This document shows positions 9,726 through 20,446 of a stretch of 64,000 nt of DNA, piece by piece. Source of the DNA: Paracidovorax konjaci (GTDB taxonomy: Bacteria; Pseudomonadota; Gammaproteobacteria; Burkholderiales; Burkholderiaceae_C); contig NZ_FOMQ01000004.1 of the NCBI RefSeq assembly GCF_900112675.1, forward strand, positions 310,001 through 374,000, written 5' to 3'. The position numbers were made by a program, and so were the translations under genes. Every line of letters starts with the position of its first letter. The first letter of the stretch is position 1. The notes below the pieces were generated by a model that ran no database searches, had not been told where the DNA came from, and worked only from the letters and a program-made list of their open reading frames with translations.

Positions 9726-11264
9726 ATGGCTGACAAACTGATCATCTTTGATACCACCTTGCGCGATGGCGAGCAGTCCCCTGGCGCTTCCATGACCAAG
9801 GACGAGAAAGTGCGCATCGCGCGCCAGCTCGAGCGCCTCAAGGTGGACGTGATCGAGGCGGGTTTTGCTGCCAGCTCGAATGGGGATTTCGAGGCCATTC
9901 AGTCGATCGCGCAAACCATCAAGGAATCGACGATCTGCTCGCTTTCCCGGGCCAATGATCGGGATATCAGCCGTGCTGCAGAGGCCCTGAAAAGTGCGCA
10001 GAGTGCGCGCATCCACACCTTCATTGCCACCAGCCCGCTGCATATGGAGAAGAAGCTTCGCATGACTCCGGAGCAAGTGCTCGAGCAGGCGAAACAATCG
10101 GTCCGATTTGCTAGGAACCTCGTGGGAGACATCGAATTCAGCCCGGAAGACGGATACCGCAGTGAGCCCGACTTCCTTTGCCGCGTGCTGGAAGCAGTTA
10201 TCGCGGAAGGGGCTACGACGATCAACGTGCCCGACACAGTGGGTTATGCCATTCCCGAGCTTTATGGCAATTTCATCAAGACTTTGCGCGAACGGATACC
10301 CAACAGCGACAAGGCAATCTGGTCGGTGCATTGCCATAACGATCTGGGCATGGCCGTGGCGAACTCCCTGGCCGGTGTGAAGATTGGTGGCGCGCGGCAG
10401 GTGGAGTGCACCATCAATGGATTGGGGGAGCGTGCCGGCAACTGTTCCCTGGAAGAAGTGGTGATGGCGGTCCGGACGCGCAAGGATTATTTCAACTTGG
10501 ACCTGGGCATCGATACCCAGCACATCGTTGCAGCCAGCCGCATGGTGAGCCAGACGACAGGTTTCGTTGTGCAACCGAACAAGGCAGTTGTGGGCGCCAA
10601 TGCGTTTGCCCACGCGAGCGGCATCCACCAGGACGGTGTGCTCAAAGCCCGGGATACGTATGAAATCATGCGGGCTGAGGATGTCGGCTGGACTGCCAAC
10701 AAAATCGTGCTGGGAAAATTGAGCGGGCGCAATGCTTTCAAGCAGAGGCTTCAGGACCTCGGCGTGCAACTCGAGAGCGAAGCCGATGTGAACGCGGCAT
10801 TCCTGCGGTTCAAAGAGCTTGCCGACCGCAAGAGCGAGATCTTTGACGAGGACATCCTTGCCCTGGTGAGTGGGGACTCGACCGCAGGTGAAGGCGAGCG
10901 GTATGGCTTTGTGTCGCTGTCACAGCGGAGCGAAACTGGAGAGCGTCCTCATGCTGCCATTGTCTTCACCGTTGACGGCAAGGAAGTCCACGGGGCAGCA
11001 GAGGGCAACGGGCCCGTGGATGCTTCTCTGAAAGCCATTGAGGCACATGTATCGAGTGGCGCAGAGATGGTTCTTTACTCTGTCAACGCGATCAGTGGTT
11101 CGACAGAGAGCCAGGGCGAGGTGACTGTGCGGCTGCAGAACAGCGGACGGGTTGTCAATGGCGTGGGTGCAGACCCAGACATAGTGGTGGCGTCAGCGAA
11201 AGCGTACCTCAGTGCGTTGAACAAATTACAAAGTAAAGCCGATCGAGTCGCTGCTCAGGGTTGA
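9726..11264 (+). CDS. leuA: 2-isopropylmalate synthase
   Basis: A 512-residue enzyme that condenses acetyl-CoA with 2-ketoisovalerate, the committed step of leucine synthesis. The catalytic TIM barrel begins with [16 protein letters not shown] (residues 7-22) and carries the HxH metal motif at His202 and His204 ([11 protein letters not shown]). [18 protein letters not shown] follows. The C-terminal regulatory domain (about 385-505), which binds leucine, is complete. AAAGGAG (9713-9719), 6 nt before the ATG, is one of the best ribosome sites in the window. Upstream in-frame codons overlap the leader hairpin and are not used. Confidence 0.97.
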   Translation: MADKLIIFDTTLRDGEQSPGASMTKDEKVRIARQLERLKVDVIEAGFAASSNGDFEAIQSIAQTIKESTICSLSRANDRDISRAAEALKSAQSARIHTFIATSPLHMEKKLRMTPEQVLEQAKQSVRFARNLVGDIEFSPEDGYRSEPDFLCRVLEAVIAEGATTINVPDTVGYAIPELYGNFIKTLRERIPNSDKAIWSVHCHNDLGMAVANSLAGVKIGGARQVECTINGLGERAGNCSLEEVVMAVRTRKDYFNLDLGIDTQHIVAASRMVSQTTGFVVQPNKAVVGANAFAHASGIHQDGVLKARDTYEIMRAEDVGWTANKIVLGKLSGRNAFKQRLQDLGVQLESEADVNAAFLRFKELADRKSEIFDEDILALVSGDSTAGEGERYGFVSLSQRSETGERPHAAIVFTVDGKEVHGAAEGNGPVDASLKAIEAHVSSGAEMVLYSVNAISGSTESQGEVTVRLQNSGRVVNGVGADPDIVVASAKAYLSALNKLQSKADRVAAQG

Positions 11265-11301
11265 AACCCGAATTTATAATTCAGCTACTTCATTGGGAAG
11301 G

Positions 11302-11336
11302 TCGCGTAAGGTATTGATCTTGCGCGACTTTTTTTG
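11302..11336 (+). terminator. Intrinsic terminator after leuA
   Basis: GTCGCG (11302-11307) pairs with CGCGAC (11324-11329), with AAG/CTT pairing inside, followed by seven T (11330-11336). It lies 37 bp after the leuA stop and 43 bp before the next gene. A TATAAT occurs at 11275-11280 just upstream, without a recognisable -35. Confidence 0.85.
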
Positions 11337-11379
11337 CTTCAGTACACTGTCACACACTTTTTGCCGCTTGGAGCATCTG

Positions 11380-12483
11380 ATGCAAGAACGCCGCCGCATT
11401 GTCCCCCGGCTCATCCATACCGTGGCCTTCTGCGCCTTGAGTGTGGCATTGGCCATCCCCAGCGCACACGCGGCCGAGCGCAAGAAAACCACTGCCAAAA
11501 AGCCAGCCGCCGCATCGGTGAGCGCCAAACAGCGTCCGGTGGCGCGTTCCGCCAAAGCCGTGCCCCGCAAGGCAGTCACGCGCGTGAAGGCTACCCGGGT
11601 GATGTCCAGCAGCGCCAAGTTGGCACCGCGGATGGTTGCCGTTCCCGAGCGCCAATCCTTCGGGCAGGTCGCAGGCTTGCATGCAGTACAAGACCCGCTC
11701 GAACTGAAGTCCAGCGTAGCCCTGGTCATCGATCAGGAAACGCATGAAGTCCTGCTGAGCAAAAACGATCACGCCGTCCTTCCGATCGCATCCCTGACCA
11801 AGCTGATGACCGGCCTGCTCGTGTCCCAGGCCAAGCTGCCGATGGATGAAACCATCACGATCACGCAGGACGATGTCGACACCGAAAAGTTCAGCAGTTC
11901 CAGACTTGCCGTAGGCACGACCTTGACGCGCGGAGAGATGCTGCATCTGGCTTTGATGTCCAGCGAGAATCGGGCGGCCCATGCTCTTGGGCGCACCTTC
12001 CCTGGTGGCATGGAAGCTTTCGTCGGCCAGATGAATGCCAAGGCGAAGCTTCTTGGAATGACGGACACCCGTTATGTAGAGCCGACAGGTCTCTCCAGCC
12101 GCAACCAGTCCAGTGCCCGGGATCTGGCAACGTTGGTGAACATCGCGCATGCTGACCCTTTGCTTCGTGAACTGACCACTTCTCCCAGCTATGAAGTAGC
12201 AGTCGGCCGTCGCACCCTGCAATACAACAATACCAATCGTCTCGTGAGAAATCCTGCATGGGACATCGGCTTGCAGAAGACCGGCTACATCTCCGAAGCC
12301 GGTCGCTGTCTCGTCATGCAAACCCACATTGCCGGCCGGAAACTGATCATGGTGTTCCTGGATTCCGCTGGAAAGTTCAGCCGCCTCGGCGATGCCGAAC
12401 GTGTCCGCAATTGGGTGGAAAAGTTGCCCTCTCTGGGTTCGACGGCTACTTTGCATGCGGTCGGTGCGGCCAAGCTGGAGTGA
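11380..12483 (+). CDS. pbpG: D-alanyl-D-alanine endopeptidase (PBP7-type, S11 family)
   Basis: A 367-residue exported penicillin-binding protein. The signal peptide is clear: a basic start MQERRRIVPRL, a hydrophobic core, and a cleavage site SAHA|AE near residue 31. A Lys/Ala-rich basic linker (about 32-95) follows and may contact the cell wall. The serine peptidase motifs are S138-L-T-K141 (nucleophile and base), S195-E-N197 and K300-T-G. S11 proteins of this type cleave D-Ala-meso-DAP crosslinks or act as D,D-carboxypeptidases; PBP7 is favoured by the lack of the long C-terminal domain of DacA/C. GGAG (11370-11373) fixes the start at 11380. Confidence 0.88.
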   Translation: MQERRRIVPRLIHTVAFCALSVALAIPSAHAAERKKTTAKKPAAASVSAKQRPVARSAKAVPRKAVTRVKATRVMSSSAKLAPRMVAVPERQSFGQVAGLHAVQDPLELKSSVALVIDQETHEVLLSKNDHAVLPIASLTKLMTGLLVSQAKLPMDETITITQDDVDTEKFSSSRLAVGTTLTRGEMLHLALMSSENRAAHALGRTFPGGMEAFVGQMNAKAKLLGMTDTRYVEPTGLSSRNQSSARDLATLVNIAHADPLLRELTTSPSYEVAVGRRTLQYNNTNRLVRNPAWDIGLQKTGYISEAGRCLVMQTHIAGRKLIMVFLDSAGKFSRLGDAERVRNWVEKLPSLGSTATLHAVGAAKLE

Positions 12484-12685
12484 TTGCGCTCGGTGGCGCT
12501 GATAGATAGCCATCTCTGGCGATGCGGGATGCACGCCGCACCGCGTTCTCCTCGGGGCATCCATTTCTTGCTGCATTGACGAGCGCCCCTCTGTCCTATG
12601 CAGGTGTGCTGGTACTGCAAGGTAGCCTGCATCAGGCGCTTAGCGGCGTGGCCTGCTCCGATTGGGTTTGCGCACGCTGGTTGTG

Positions 12686-13501
12686 TCAGCTCCGCAGATC
12701 TTTTCGGACTTCTCCAGGGGCTCTGTCGGTGCTGTAGCCCAGCGCTACCGAAATTTCATTCGCGGTGGCTTGTAGTTTGGGCAACCAGTTTTCATCCAGC
12801 CGATCGGCCGGCGCGGAAATGGACAGCCCTGCCACCAGTTGGGATTGGTCGTCATAGACGCCGGCCGCCATGCATCGGACGCCGAGCTCCAATTCTTCGT
12901 TATCGCGCGCAATGCCGTATTGCCTCGCGTTGCCCAGCTCTCGCTCAAGAATCGGCAATTGGGTGATGCTGTTGCGTGTATGGCCGGCCAGTCCGGTGCG
13001 CATTGCATAGGCGCGCACACGCTGTGGATCGTCGGCGGCGAGAAACAGCTTCCCGGTGGAAGTCAGATGGAGGGGGGCGCGACCGCCGATGGCGCGTACC
13101 ACCTGCATGCCGGAGCGTTCGCTGTAGGCGCGTTCCACGTAAACGATCTCATCCCCTTGGCGCATGCTCAAATTCACGGGCTGTTGTGTGAGTTTGTGCA
13201 GGTTGCGCATCGGAAGCAGGGCGGCATCGCGGACACTCAGTCGTGCCTTGACCAGGTTCCCCAGTTCCAGCAGCCGCATTCCCAGTCGATAGCTGCCTGA
13301 CTCTGGGCGATCGACAAAGCGGCCAATGGTGAGATCGTTCAGGATGCGATGGGCCGTGGAGGGATGCAACCCGGTCTTCTCGCTGATTTCCTTCAGAGGG
13401 ATCGCTTCTTCCCGAGAGGCCAGCACGTCGATGAGCGTGAACATGCGCTCCAAAACCTGCACGCTAGGTTTGGCGGCTGAGCCGGCATCGTTTTTTTTCA
13501 T
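12686..13501 (-). CDS. IclR-family transcriptional regulator
   Basis: A 271-residue regulator. The N-terminal winged helix-turn-helix (about residues 15-75) contains LKEISEKTGLHPSTAHRILNDL, and the C-terminal effector-binding domain (about 90-255) has the IclR pattern with LHLTSTGKLFLA and ELELGVRCMAAGVYDD. IclR proteins usually control degradation of aromatic or organic acids and bind a small ligand. Neighbours (pbpG, bpt) give no target, so the effector is unknown. It is transcribed toward pbpG; the 202-bp gap between the two stop codons shows nothing notable. Confidence 0.9.
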   Translation of the reverse strand: MKKNDAGSAAKPSVQVLERMFTLIDVLASREEAIPLKEISEKTGLHPSTAHRILNDLTIGRFVDRPESGSYRLGMRLLELGNLVKARLSVRDAALLPMRNLHKLTQQPVNLSMRQGDEIVYVERAYSERSGMQVVRAIGGRAPLHLTSTGKLFLAADDPQRVRAYAMRTGLAGHTRNSITQLPILERELGNARQYGIARDNEELELGVRCMAAGVYDDQSQLVAGLSISAPADRLDENWLPKLQATANEISVALGYSTDRAPGEVRKDLRS

Positions 13502-13567
13502 GATTTTTTGGCCTGGGCAATATCAAATAATTTTATCTTTTGAAAAGCCTGCTCCCTGGAATCGGCT

Positions 13568-14305
13568 TCACGTGCCGCATTGCCAGTGGCCATCGATTCG
13601 CAGTTCATGGGGACGGAACCGCGATTTGTAGTTCATCTTCGGGCTTTGTTCGATCCAATAGCCCAGGTAGACATGGGGCAGGCCCAGCGTGCGGGCTTGT
13701 TCGATCTGCCACAGGACGTTGAACGTCCCGTAGCTGCAACCCGGCTCCGGGTCATAGAAGGTGTAGACCGCAGACAGTCCGTCGTCCAGGACATCCAGAA
13801 TGGACACCATGCGCAACCTGCCGACTTCTCCGTTTTCGGCGGGGTCGCGGAATTCCACCAGCCGTGAGTTCACGCGGCTCTGCAGCAGGAACTGCGTGTA
13901 TTGGTCGATGCTGTCGTGGTCCATGCCGCCTCCGGCGTGGCGGGCGTTCTGGTAGTGGAGATACAACTGGTAGTGCTCTGGCTCGTAGCAGAGGCGAAGC
14001 ACCCGTGTCTGCAGATGCTGGTGCTGCTTCCATGCCCGTCGTTGGCTGCGGTCGGGCTCGAAGGCCCGCGCAAGGACTCGCAACGGCGTGCACGCCTGAC
14101 AGCCGTCGCAGTAGGGGCGGTAGGTGAACATGCCGCTGCGCCGGAAACCGCGGGCCACCAGATCCGAGTACACATCGTTCTGGATGAGGTGGCTGGGCGT
14201 GGCGACCTGCGAGCGCGCCTGCCGGTCCGGCAGGTAGCTGCAGGGGTACGGGGCCGTGGCGTAGAACTGCAGGGTCTGCAGCGGGAGGTCGTTGAGTTGC
14301 GTCAT
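13568..14305 (-). CDS. bpt: Aspartate/glutamate leucyltransferase (N-end rule)
   Basis: A 245-residue aminoacyl-tRNA-protein transferase with the ATE N- and C-domains. In bacteria, Bpt attaches leucine from Leu-tRNA to proteins starting with Asp or Glu, marking them for ClpS-ClpAP. The N-terminal metal-type cluster [11 protein letters not shown] and [20 protein letters not shown] (residues about 20-71) has the four conserved cysteines; the C-domain shows [22 protein letters not shown] and [11 protein letters not shown]. The start overlaps the aat stop in an ATGA (14302-14305), so aat-bpt is one operon. Confidence 0.93.
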   Translation of the reverse strand: MTQLNDLPLQTLQFYATAPYPCSYLPDRQARSQVATPSHLIQNDVYSDLVARGFRRSGMFTYRPYCDGCQACTPLRVLARAFEPDRSQRRAWKQHQHLQTRVLRLCYEPEHYQLYLHYQNARHAGGGMDHDSIDQYTQFLLQSRVNSRLVEFRDPAENGEVGRLRMVSILDVLDDGLSAVYTFYDPEPGCSYGTFNVLWQIEQARTLGLPHVYLGYWIEQSPKMNYKSRFRPHELRIDGHWQCGT

Positions 14306-15063
14306 TCCAGGTGCGGCGATGGGGGCAGCAACGCGTTCCAGTATACGGACTCGAAACGCCACGCCAGGGGCGCTTGCAGGGTAGACCACTCCAGGCCGCG
14401 AATGAAATCCTCTCTGTCGATCTCTCTCGCGCCCAGCGATGCCAGATGGGCGGTGTTTTGCTGGCAGTCGATCCAGGAGACACCCTGCAGTCGGCAGAGG
14501 CACACGAGCGCTGCCAGGGCGATCTTCGAGGCATCGGTGGCATGGGCAAACATCGATTCGCCAAAAACAGCCTTCCCGATGCCGATGCAATACAGCCCGC
14601 CCAGCAGTCGGCCGTCTTGCCAGGTCTCGATGCTGTGGGCATGGCCGGCCGCATGGAATGCGCAGTAGGCGTCGATCATGTCGGGCACGATCCATGTGCC
14701 GCCCTGGCCGTCCCGTGGAGTGTGCGCGCAGGCCTGGATGACGCGTTGAAAGTCATGGTCCACGCGGATTTCACACCCGGGCGCATGGCGGAATCGCTGC
14801 AGCGTGCGCCGCAGCGACCGGTGCAGCTTGAAGTCGGCGACCGGGAGCACCATGCGGGGAGCGGGGCTCCACCAGAGGATGGGCTGGCCCGGGCTGAACC
14901 ACGGGAATATGCCGCTGGCGTAGGCGCGATGGAGCTGCTCCACATCCAGCGCGCCTCCCGCCGCCAACAGGCCCGGTGCAGGGTCGTCGATTCCCCAGGC
15001 CTTTTCGACAGGAGGGAACGGGTCTTGGGGTTCGAGCCAGGCGAGCGGGGCGGACGGGGGCAT
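14302..15063 (-). CDS. aat: Leucyl/phenylalanyl-tRNA-protein transferase
   Basis: A 253-residue transferase that adds Leu or Phe to N-terminal Arg/Lys residues, the other arm of the N-end rule. Family motifs are plain: [79 protein letters not shown]. The frame is open to a TTG at 15141, but the family N-terminus begins near [18 protein letters not shown], so the ATG at 15063 is chosen; no strong ribosome site supports either. It forms an operon with bpt. Confidence 0.93.
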   Translation of the reverse strand: MPPSAPLAWLEPQDPFPPVEKAWGIDDPAPGLLAAGGALDVEQLHRAYASGIFPWFSPGQPILWWSPAPRMVLPVADFKLHRSLRRTLQRFRHAPGCEIRVDHDFQRVIQACAHTPRDGQGGTWIVPDMIDAYCAFHAAGHAHSIETWQDGRLLGGLYCIGIGKAVFGESMFAHATDASKIALAALVCLCRLQGVSWIDCQQNTAHLASLGAREIDREDFIRGLEWSTLQAPLAWRFESVYWNALLPPSPHLE

Positions 15064-15229
15064 GGTCGCGGGAAGTGGAGCGATGGAATGGTGGATTGTC
15101 GAAGAGGGAGGGCCGCTGCTTCCGGTGCACGGCTCGGCCAATTATTTTGCGGTACCCCGGCTGGGCCGCGGCAGGGCTCAGGGCCCCCGGAGCGTTCGTG
15201 GGGCCTGAACGGTGTAAATGCGGAGCGCA

Positions 15230-15260
15230 AAACAAAAAGGCCACCCATTGGGTGGCCTTT
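15230..15260 (-). terminator. Terminator for the tRNA-Asn transcript
   Basis: AAAGGCCACCC (15236-15246), loop ATT, GGGTGGCCTTT (15250-15260): an 11-bp perfect stem. Read on the minus strand it is followed by TTTTTGTTTT, a good T-run, so it ends leftward transcription of the two tRNA genes before aat. The plus-strand reading has only three T. Confidence 0.85.
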
Positions 15261-15266
15261 GCAGTG

Positions 15267-15342
15267 TGGCTCCTCGACCTGGGCTCGAACCAGGGACCTA
15301 CGGATTAACAGTCCGGCGCTCTACCGACTGAGCTATCGAGGA
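15267..15342 (-). tRNA. tRNA-Asn (GTT), copy 1
   Basis: A 76-nt cloverleaf with encoded CCA. The 7-bp acceptor stem TCCTCGA/TCGAGGA, discriminator G, D-loop AGCTCAGTCGGTAGAGC, anticodon loop CTGTTAA with GTT, and T-arm GGTTCGAGCC are all present. Identical to copy 2 and downstream of it in the same transcript; 24 nt from the terminator hairpin. Confidence 0.98.
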
Positions 15343-15395
15343 ATATCTTTATTGAATTGAAACGGCTTTGTTCGGTTGCAAAGCCTGCTGAATGC

Positions 15396-15471
15396 TGGCT
15401 CCTCGACCTGGGCTCGAACCAGGGACCTACGGATTAACAGTCCGGCGCTCTACCGACTGAGCTATCGAGGA
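15396..15471 (-). tRNA. tRNA-Asn (GTT), copy 2
   Basis: Identical over 76 nt to the gene at 15267-15342, including the encoded CCA, separated from it by a 53-nt spacer. It is promoter-proximal. Confidence 0.98.
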
Positions 15472-15482
15472 ACAAGACTTAG

Positions 15483-15488
15483 ATTATA
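15483..15488 (-). promoter_or_regulatory. -10 element (TATAAT) of the tRNA-Asn operon
   Basis: On the minus strand a perfect TATAAT ends 12 nt before the first tRNA base, in an AT-rich block. The -35 position 17 bp upstream reads TCGGAA-like, a poor match, so only the -10 is supported. Confidence 0.55.
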
Positions 15489-15541
15489 TACACAAAAAAA
15501 CGGGGTTCCGATCATCTGCGATCACTGATGGGCCACAGGCC

Positions 15542-15955
15542 TCATTCCGGGCGGCGCCACAGCCAGACCAGCACCCCGGCCATGCACGCGGACGCCCCGA
15601 TGGCCACCCATCTCGGCGCCGAACTGATGGCCAGCACGGCGCCGCAGACGCCCATCATGGCGGTGGCGCTCCATTTCGCCCGGCGGCTGACGCGCCCGCC
15701 GTCGGTCCAGTTGCGCAGGATGGATCCGAAGAGCGGGTGGCGCCAGAGCCAGGCATGCAGGCGCGGGGAACTGCGGGCAGCGGCCCATCCGGCCATGAGC
15801 ACGAACACGGTGGTGGGCAGCCCGGGCACGAAGATGCCGACGATCCCGAGCGCCAGGCTGAACCCCGCGAACACCAGCAGCAGCCACCGCACAGGCGTCG
15901 GCAATGGCGCGTGCACGGGGGGCGGGGGCAAAGGGTCCGGAAGCGGCGCGGGCAT
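15542..15955 (-). CDS. DUF454 / YbaN family inner membrane protein
   Basis: A 137-residue small membrane protein. The DUF454 signature is [19 protein letters not shown] (residues 37-55), followed by [21 protein letters not shown] and two more hydrophobic segments (about 97-110 and 115-132). The N-terminus is Pro-rich. The family has no established function. It is divergent from def (97-bp gap). Confidence 0.85.
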   Translation of the reverse strand: MPAPLPDPLPPPPVHAPLPTPVRWLLLVFAGFSLALGIVGIFVPGLPTTVFVLMAGWAAARSSPRLHAWLWRHPLFGSILRNWTDGGRVSRRAKWSATAMMGVCGAVLAISSAPRWVAIGASACMAGVLVWLWRRPE

Positions 15956-16052
15956 GGCGTCGATTGTGCCTGCGCCGCTCCATGGCGATATGCTGCGCGA
16001 CCCGATGTCCGGCCGGTGGCGATGTGTGCCGCCGGCGCTTCCCAACCTTCCA

Positions 16053-16592
16053 ATGACGATCCACACGATTCTGAAAATGGGCGATCCGCGGCTGCTGCGC
16101 ACGGCCCAGCCCGTCGAGGCGTTCGGCACGCCCTCGCTCCTCGAACTCATCGACGACCTCCGCGACACCATGCGGGCCGCGAATGGCGCCGGGCTGGCGG
16201 CGCCGCAGATCGGCGTGGACCTCCAGGTGGTGATCTTCGGGTCGAACGAGCGCAATCCGCGCTATCCCGACCGGCCCTTGGTGCCGCCGACCGTGCTCGT
16301 CAATCCGAGGATCGAACCCATCGGCCCGGACGAGGAGGAGGACTGGGAAGGCTGTCTTTCGGTGCCCGGGCTGCGCGGTGTGGTGCCGCGCTGGTCGCAC
16401 ATCCGCTACACCGGCTTCGATGCATTCGGCGCGCCCATCGACCGGACGGTGGAGGGCTTCCATGCCCGGGTGGTGCAGCACGAGTGCGACCACCTCTTCG
16501 GCACGCTGTACCCGATGCGCATCCGGGACTTCAGCCGGTTCGGCTTCACGAAAGTGCTCTTTCCAGATATCGCGGACGGCGAAGACGACTGA
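16053..16592 (+). CDS. def: Peptide deformylase
   Basis: A 179-residue metalloenzyme that removes the formyl group from nascent N-terminal methionine. All three motifs are present: GAGLAAPQ (45-52), EGCLS with the metal Cys101 (99-103), and HECDH (143-147) with two metal histidines and the catalytic Glu. The frame continues far upstream, but [15 protein letters not shown] is the family N-terminus. The upstream ribosome site is weak. A methionine aminopeptidase (map), which acts next in N-terminal processing, lies about 3 kb away on the other strand. Confidence 0.95.
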   Translation: MTIHTILKMGDPRLLRTAQPVEAFGTPSLLELIDDLRDTMRAANGAGLAAPQIGVDLQVVIFGSNERNPRYPDRPLVPPTVLVNPRIEPIGPDEEEDWEGCLSVPGLRGVVPRWSHIRYTGFDAFGAPIDRTVEGFHARVVQHECDHLFGTLYPMRIRDFSRFGFTKVLFPDIADGEDD

Positions 16593-16610
16593 CTGCACAC
16601 GGATCGGCGT

Positions 16611-16671
16611 GAAAAATGCTCCATGCCGCCGGATCCATTCAATAGTTTGCTATAAAAAATATAGCATCCGG
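16611..16671 (+). repeat. Interspersed hairpin repeat, copy A
   Basis: Copy A lies between the convergent def and glnD genes. It reads CTCCATGCCGCCGGATCC (16619-16636), then ATTCAATAGTTT, then the hairpin GCTATA-AAAAA-TATAGC (16649-16665). The same block order recurs at 35466-35526, 43085-43140 and 53006-53054, and in degenerate form at 21299-21346. Confidence 0.88.
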
Positions 16672-16678
16672 GGTCGCT

Positions 16679-19354
16679 CTATCCGGAAAGCGCTTCCAGC
16701 AGTTCGGTCTCGATCTGGATCTGCCGGGCGTTGTGCTGCAGCTCTGGCCCCTGGATCAGGAAGGTGTCTTCCACGCGTTCGCCCAGCGTGCTGACCTTGG
16801 CGAGCTGCACGCTGAGCTGGTGGCGCGACAGCACGCGCGCCACGAGGTAGAGCAGGCCCGCGCGGTCGCTGGCCGAGATGTGCAGGATCCAGCGCTGGGC
16901 CTTCTCGTCGGGGCGCAGCGCGATGCGCGGCATGATCGGAAAACTCTTGACGCGGCGCGACACGCGCTTGCGGCCGGGTTCGGGCAGGGGGCCGCCTTCT
17001 TCGATCGCGCGCACCAGATCGCTCTCGACCATGTGCGTGAGTTCGCGGTAGTGGCCGGCCTGTTCGGGCGCCACGATCTGGAAGGTGTCGAGCGCGTGGC
17101 CATTGCTGGCCGTGTGCACGCGTGCGTCGAGGATGCTGAAGCCTGCGCGGTCGAAGTAGCCGCAGATGCGCGCGAAGAGGTCCGGCTGGTCCGGTGCGTA
17201 GACCGCCACCTGCAGGCCTTCTCCCGCGAGCGATTGGCGGGCCCGCACGACGCACCGCCCGGCACCGACGTGGCGGGCCAGATGGCGTGCATGCCAGGCG
17301 ATGTCCGAGGCTTCGTGCCGCATGAAATATCCGACGTCCAGCGTGTCCCACAGCTTCTTGTGCGCCTCGAAGGGCTGGGCGCTGAGCGCCAGCAGCACGA
17401 GGGCGTCGCGCTTGCGGGCCTCGACCTCGGCCGCGGCGTCCGGCGCCCGGCCGCCGAGCGCGCGCAGGGTGGCGCGGTAGAGGTCTTCCAGCAGCTTGCC
17501 TTTCCAGGCGTTCCAGACCTTGGGGCTGGTGCCGCGGATGTCGGCCACGGTGAGCAGGTAGAGGGCCGTGAGCTTGCGTTCGCTGCCCACGCGGCGCGCG
17601 AAGGCGCCGATGACATCCGGGTCGGACAGGTCCTGCTTCTGCGCGACCTGGCTCATGGCCAGGTGTTCGGCCACGAGGAATTCGACCAGCGCCGCGTCTT
17701 CGGGCGCCACGCCGTGCTGGCGGCAGAAGTGGCGCACTTCCTCGGCGCCGATGGTGGAATGGTCGCCGCCCCGGCCCTTGCCGATGTCGTGGAACAGCGC
17801 CGCCAGGTACAGCAGCCAGGGCTTGTCCCAGCCGCCTGCCAGTTGCGAGCAGAACGGGTATTCGTGCGCATGCTCGGGCATGAAGAAGCGGCGAACGTTG
17901 CGCAGCACCATGAGGATGTGCTGGTCCACGGTGTAGACGTGGAAGAGGTCGTGCTGCATCTGCCCGACGATGCGGCGGAAGGGCCACAGGTAGCGGCCCA
18001 GCACCGACGTCTGGTTCATGAGCCGCATCGCGTGCGTGATCCCCGCGGGCTGCTGCAGGATGCGCAGGAACTGCTGCCGGTTGACCGGGTCGCGGCGGAA
18101 GGCGCCGTCCATCACGCCGCGGGCGTTGTAGAGCGCGCGCAGCGTGCGCACCGAGAGGTCCTTCAGCCCCTCTTCGGTCTCGTAGAGCAGGAAGGTTTCG
18201 AGGATGGCATGCGGATTGCGCTGGTAGAGGTCGTCGCTGGCCACCTCGACGAGGCCGGACTTGTCGAAGAAGCGTTCGTTGATCGGGCGCAGTTCGTGGG
18301 CCGGGGGCGCCAGCCGCTCCTCGATGTTGATCAGCAGGATCTGGCTCAGCTGCGACACCGCCTTGGCGGCCCAGTAGTAGCGCCGCATGAGGGTTTCGCT
18401 GGCGCGCAGGCGCAGCCGCCGGCCTTCCGCGGTCTGCGTGCGGTAGCCGAAGGATTCGGCCACGGCCGTCTGCAGGTCGAAGACGAGCCGGTCTTCATGG
18501 CGTCCGGCGATGGCGTGCAGACGCGCCCGGATGAGGAACAGCAGGGCCTCGTTGCGCTCGATCTGCCGCACCTCGAACGCGGTGGCGAGCCCGTGCGCGG
18601 CGAGTTCCTTCCAGTTGCGGCCCAGGCCGGCGGCGCGCGCCACCCACAGCACCGTCTGCAGATCGCGCAGGCCGCCGGGCGATTCCTTGCAGTTGGGCTC
18701 CAGCGCGTAGGGCGTGTTCTCGTACTTGTTGTGGCGCTGGCGCATTTCCAGCGTCTTGGCCACAAGGAAGGCCTCCGGGTCCATCTGCGCGTCGTAGCGC
18801 TGCTGGAAATCGGCGAACAGTGCGGCGCTGCCGACGATGCGGCGGGATTCCAGCAGCGAGGTCTGCACCGTCACGTCGGCGGCGGCCTCGGTCAGGCATT
18901 CGGCCACCGTGCGCACGCTGGAGCCGATCTCCAGGCCTGCGTCCCAGCAACTGCCGATGAAGGCCTCGATGGCAGGGCGCAGGGGGCCGTCGCAGGCCGC
19001 CTGGCCGCCATCGGGCAGCAGCAGGAGCACATCCACGTCGGAGTACGGAAACAGCTGGGCCCGGCCGTACCCTCCGACGGCCACCAGCGCCAGCGTGTCC
19101 GGCAGGCCGGCGCGCTGCCACAGGTGCCGAAGCAGGCGGTCCGCCAGGGCCGAGAGCTTGCCCAGCAGGGCGCGCACTCCCCGGGTGGACGAACCTGCAG
19201 ACTGCAGGGCGGTCAGCAGCGCGGCCTTGTCCTGCCGGTAGGCGTCGCGCAGCGGCTGGAGTTCCGTGTGGGGTGGCGGCATGGCGTGCGGAGGAAGGGG
19301 CTGAGGGGGCGTGGACCGTTGCGAAGGCATGGCAGCACCGCTAGCAAGAACCAT
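16679..19354 (-). CDS. glnD: [Protein-PII] uridylyltransferase / uridylyl-removing enzyme
   Basis: A sensor of glutamine that uridylylates PII (GlnB, 757-1095) when nitrogen is limiting and deuridylylates it when glutamine is high. Domains in order: nucleotidyltransferase with [19 protein letters not shown] (residues 94-112), the GlnD-specific helical region, an HD phosphohydrolase domain with [17 protein letters not shown] (His522-Asp523) and two C-terminal ACT domains (about 700-780 and 810-890). At 891 residues it is a little long; ATG codons at residues 9 and 25 are alternatives. The first ATG has GAGG 9 nt upstream and is kept, but the true start may be shorter. It lies 75 bp downstream of map. 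Confidence 0.93.
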   Translation of the reverse strand: MVLASGAAMPSQRSTPPQPLPPHAMPPPHTELQPLRDAYRQDKAALLTALQSAGSSTRGVRALLGKLSALADRLLRHLWQRAGLPDTLALVAVGGYGRAQLFPYSDVDVLLLLPDGGQAACDGPLRPAIEAFIGSCWDAGLEIGSSVRTVAECLTEAAADVTVQTSLLESRRIVGSAALFADFQQRYDAQMDPEAFLVAKTLEMRQRHNKYENTPYALEPNCKESPGGLRDLQTVLWVARAAGLGRNWKELAAHGLATAFEVRQIERNEALLFLIRARLHAIAGRHEDRLVFDLQTAVAESFGYRTQTAEGRRLRLRASETLMRRYYWAAKAVSQLSQILLINIEERLAPPAHELRPINERFFDKSGLVEVASDDLYQRNPHAILETFLLYETEEGLKDLSVRTLRALYNARGVMDGAFRRDPVNRQQFLRILQQPAGITHAMRLMNQTSVLGRYLWPFRRIVGQMQHDLFHVYTVDQHILMVLRNVRRFFMPEHAHEYPFCSQLAGGWDKPWLLYLAALFHDIGKGRGGDHSTIGAEEVRHFCRQHGVAPEDAALVEFLVAEHLAMSQVAQKQDLSDPDVIGAFARRVGSERKLTALYLLTVADIRGTSPKVWNAWKGKLLEDLYRATLRALGGRAPDAAAEVEARKRDALVLLALSAQPFEAHKKLWDTLDVGYFMRHEASDIAWHARHLARHVGAGRCVVRARQSLAGEGLQVAVYAPDQPDLFARICGYFDRAGFSILDARVHTASNGHALDTFQIVAPEQAGHYRELTHMVESDLVRAIEEGGPLPEPGRKRVSRRVKSFPIMPRIALRPDEKAQRWILHISASDRAGLLYLVARVLSRHQLSVQLAKVSTLGERVEDTFLIQGPELQHNARQIQIETELLEALSG

Positions 19355-19429
19355 GCTGCGCCGCCTCGTTCATCGGGCCCCGGCCCGGGAAGGGCGGGGT
19401 GGATGGGGCGGCCCAGGCGGCGCGGCCCG

Positions 19430-20245
19430 TCAGGTCTTGACGGCCGAAACGAAGGGCGGGAGGGCGGGCGATCCCTCCGACAGCGTGAGCACCTCGTAGC
19501 CGGTTTCGGTCACCAGCACCGTGTGCTCCCACTGGGCGGACAGGCTGTGGTCCTTGGTGACGATGGTCCAGCCGTCGTTGCCGTGTTCCTTGACCTCGCG
19601 GCGGCCGGCGTTGAGCATGGGCTCGATGGTGAAGGTCATGCCGGGCACGAGTTCTTCGAGGGTGCCGGGGCGGCCGTAGTGCAGCACCTGCGGTTCTTCG
19701 TGGAACTTCTTGCCGATGCCGTGGCCGCAGAACTCGCGCACCACCGAGAGGCCGTGGCCCTCCGCGAATTTCTGGATCGCGTGGCCCACATCGCCCAGGC
19801 GCGCGCCGGGTTTCACTTCCAGGATGCCCAGCCACATGGCCTCGAAGGTCAGCTGGCACAGGCGCCTGGCGGCGATGGAGACGTCGCCGATGAGGTACAT
19901 GCGGCTGTTGTCGCCGTACCAGCCGTCCTTGGTGATGACGGTGACATCCACGTTCATGATGTCGCCCTTCTTGAGGGGCTTGTCGTTCGGGATGCCGTGG
20001 CAGACCACGTGGTTGAGCGACGTGCAGAGCGACTTGGGGTAGGGCGGGTAGCCGGGCGGCTGGTAGCCGACCGTGGCGGAGATGGTGCCCTGCTGCGCCA
20101 TGCATTCGGCGGCGAGGCGGTCGACTTCGTTCGTGGTGAGGCCGGGCCGGATGTGCGGCGTGATGTAGTCCAGCACTTCGGAAGCCAGGCGGCAGGCTTC
20201 GCGCATGCCGGCGATTTCCTCGGCGGACTTGATGGTGATGCTCAT
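19430..20245 (-). CDS. map: Methionine aminopeptidase, type I
   Basis: A 271-residue enzyme that removes the initiator methionine after deformylation. The five metal ligands of the pita-bread fold are all visible: Asp100 (MNVDVT), Asp112 (YGDNSRM), His175 ([13 protein letters not shown]), Glu208 (FTIEPM) and Glu240 (QWEHT). There is no insert, so it is the type I form. Upstream on the minus strand a GGATAATCC block lies a few bases before the ATG. It is divergent from purL and probably co-transcribed with glnD. Confidence 0.96.
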   Translation of the reverse strand: MSITIKSAEEIAGMREACRLASEVLDYITPHIRPGLTTNEVDRLAAECMAQQGTISATVGYQPPGYPPYPKSLCTSLNHVVCHGIPNDKPLKKGDIMNVDVTVITKDGWYGDNSRMYLIGDVSIAARRLCQLTFEAMWLGILEVKPGARLGDVGHAIQKFAEGHGLSVVREFCGHGIGKKFHEEPQVLHYGRPGTLEELVPGMTFTIEPMLNAGRREVKEHGNDGWTIVTKDHSLSAQWEHTVLVTETGYEVLTLSEGSPALPPFVSAVKT

Positions 20246-20446
20246 GGGGGCGGATTATCCCATCGGGGGATCGCACACCACGCCGCGGGGCGATGGCAGC
20301 GGCGGGCAGGCGAAGCGCGCCGGCCCGGTAAAATGCCCGGCTGCGTCAACTGCGCCGCGACACCCGAGCGGGAGGCCCCATTCAGCGGCCTCGCCCAGCG
20401 GGCCGCGGCTCCCTCAGAGATCCATCTCCCGCCACAGGCCGCCAAA

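Noticed and set aside
13568-14305. Arginyltransferase (Ate) specificity
   Set aside because: The bacterial form next to aat is Bpt, which transfers leucine; the Ate name is a domain name only.
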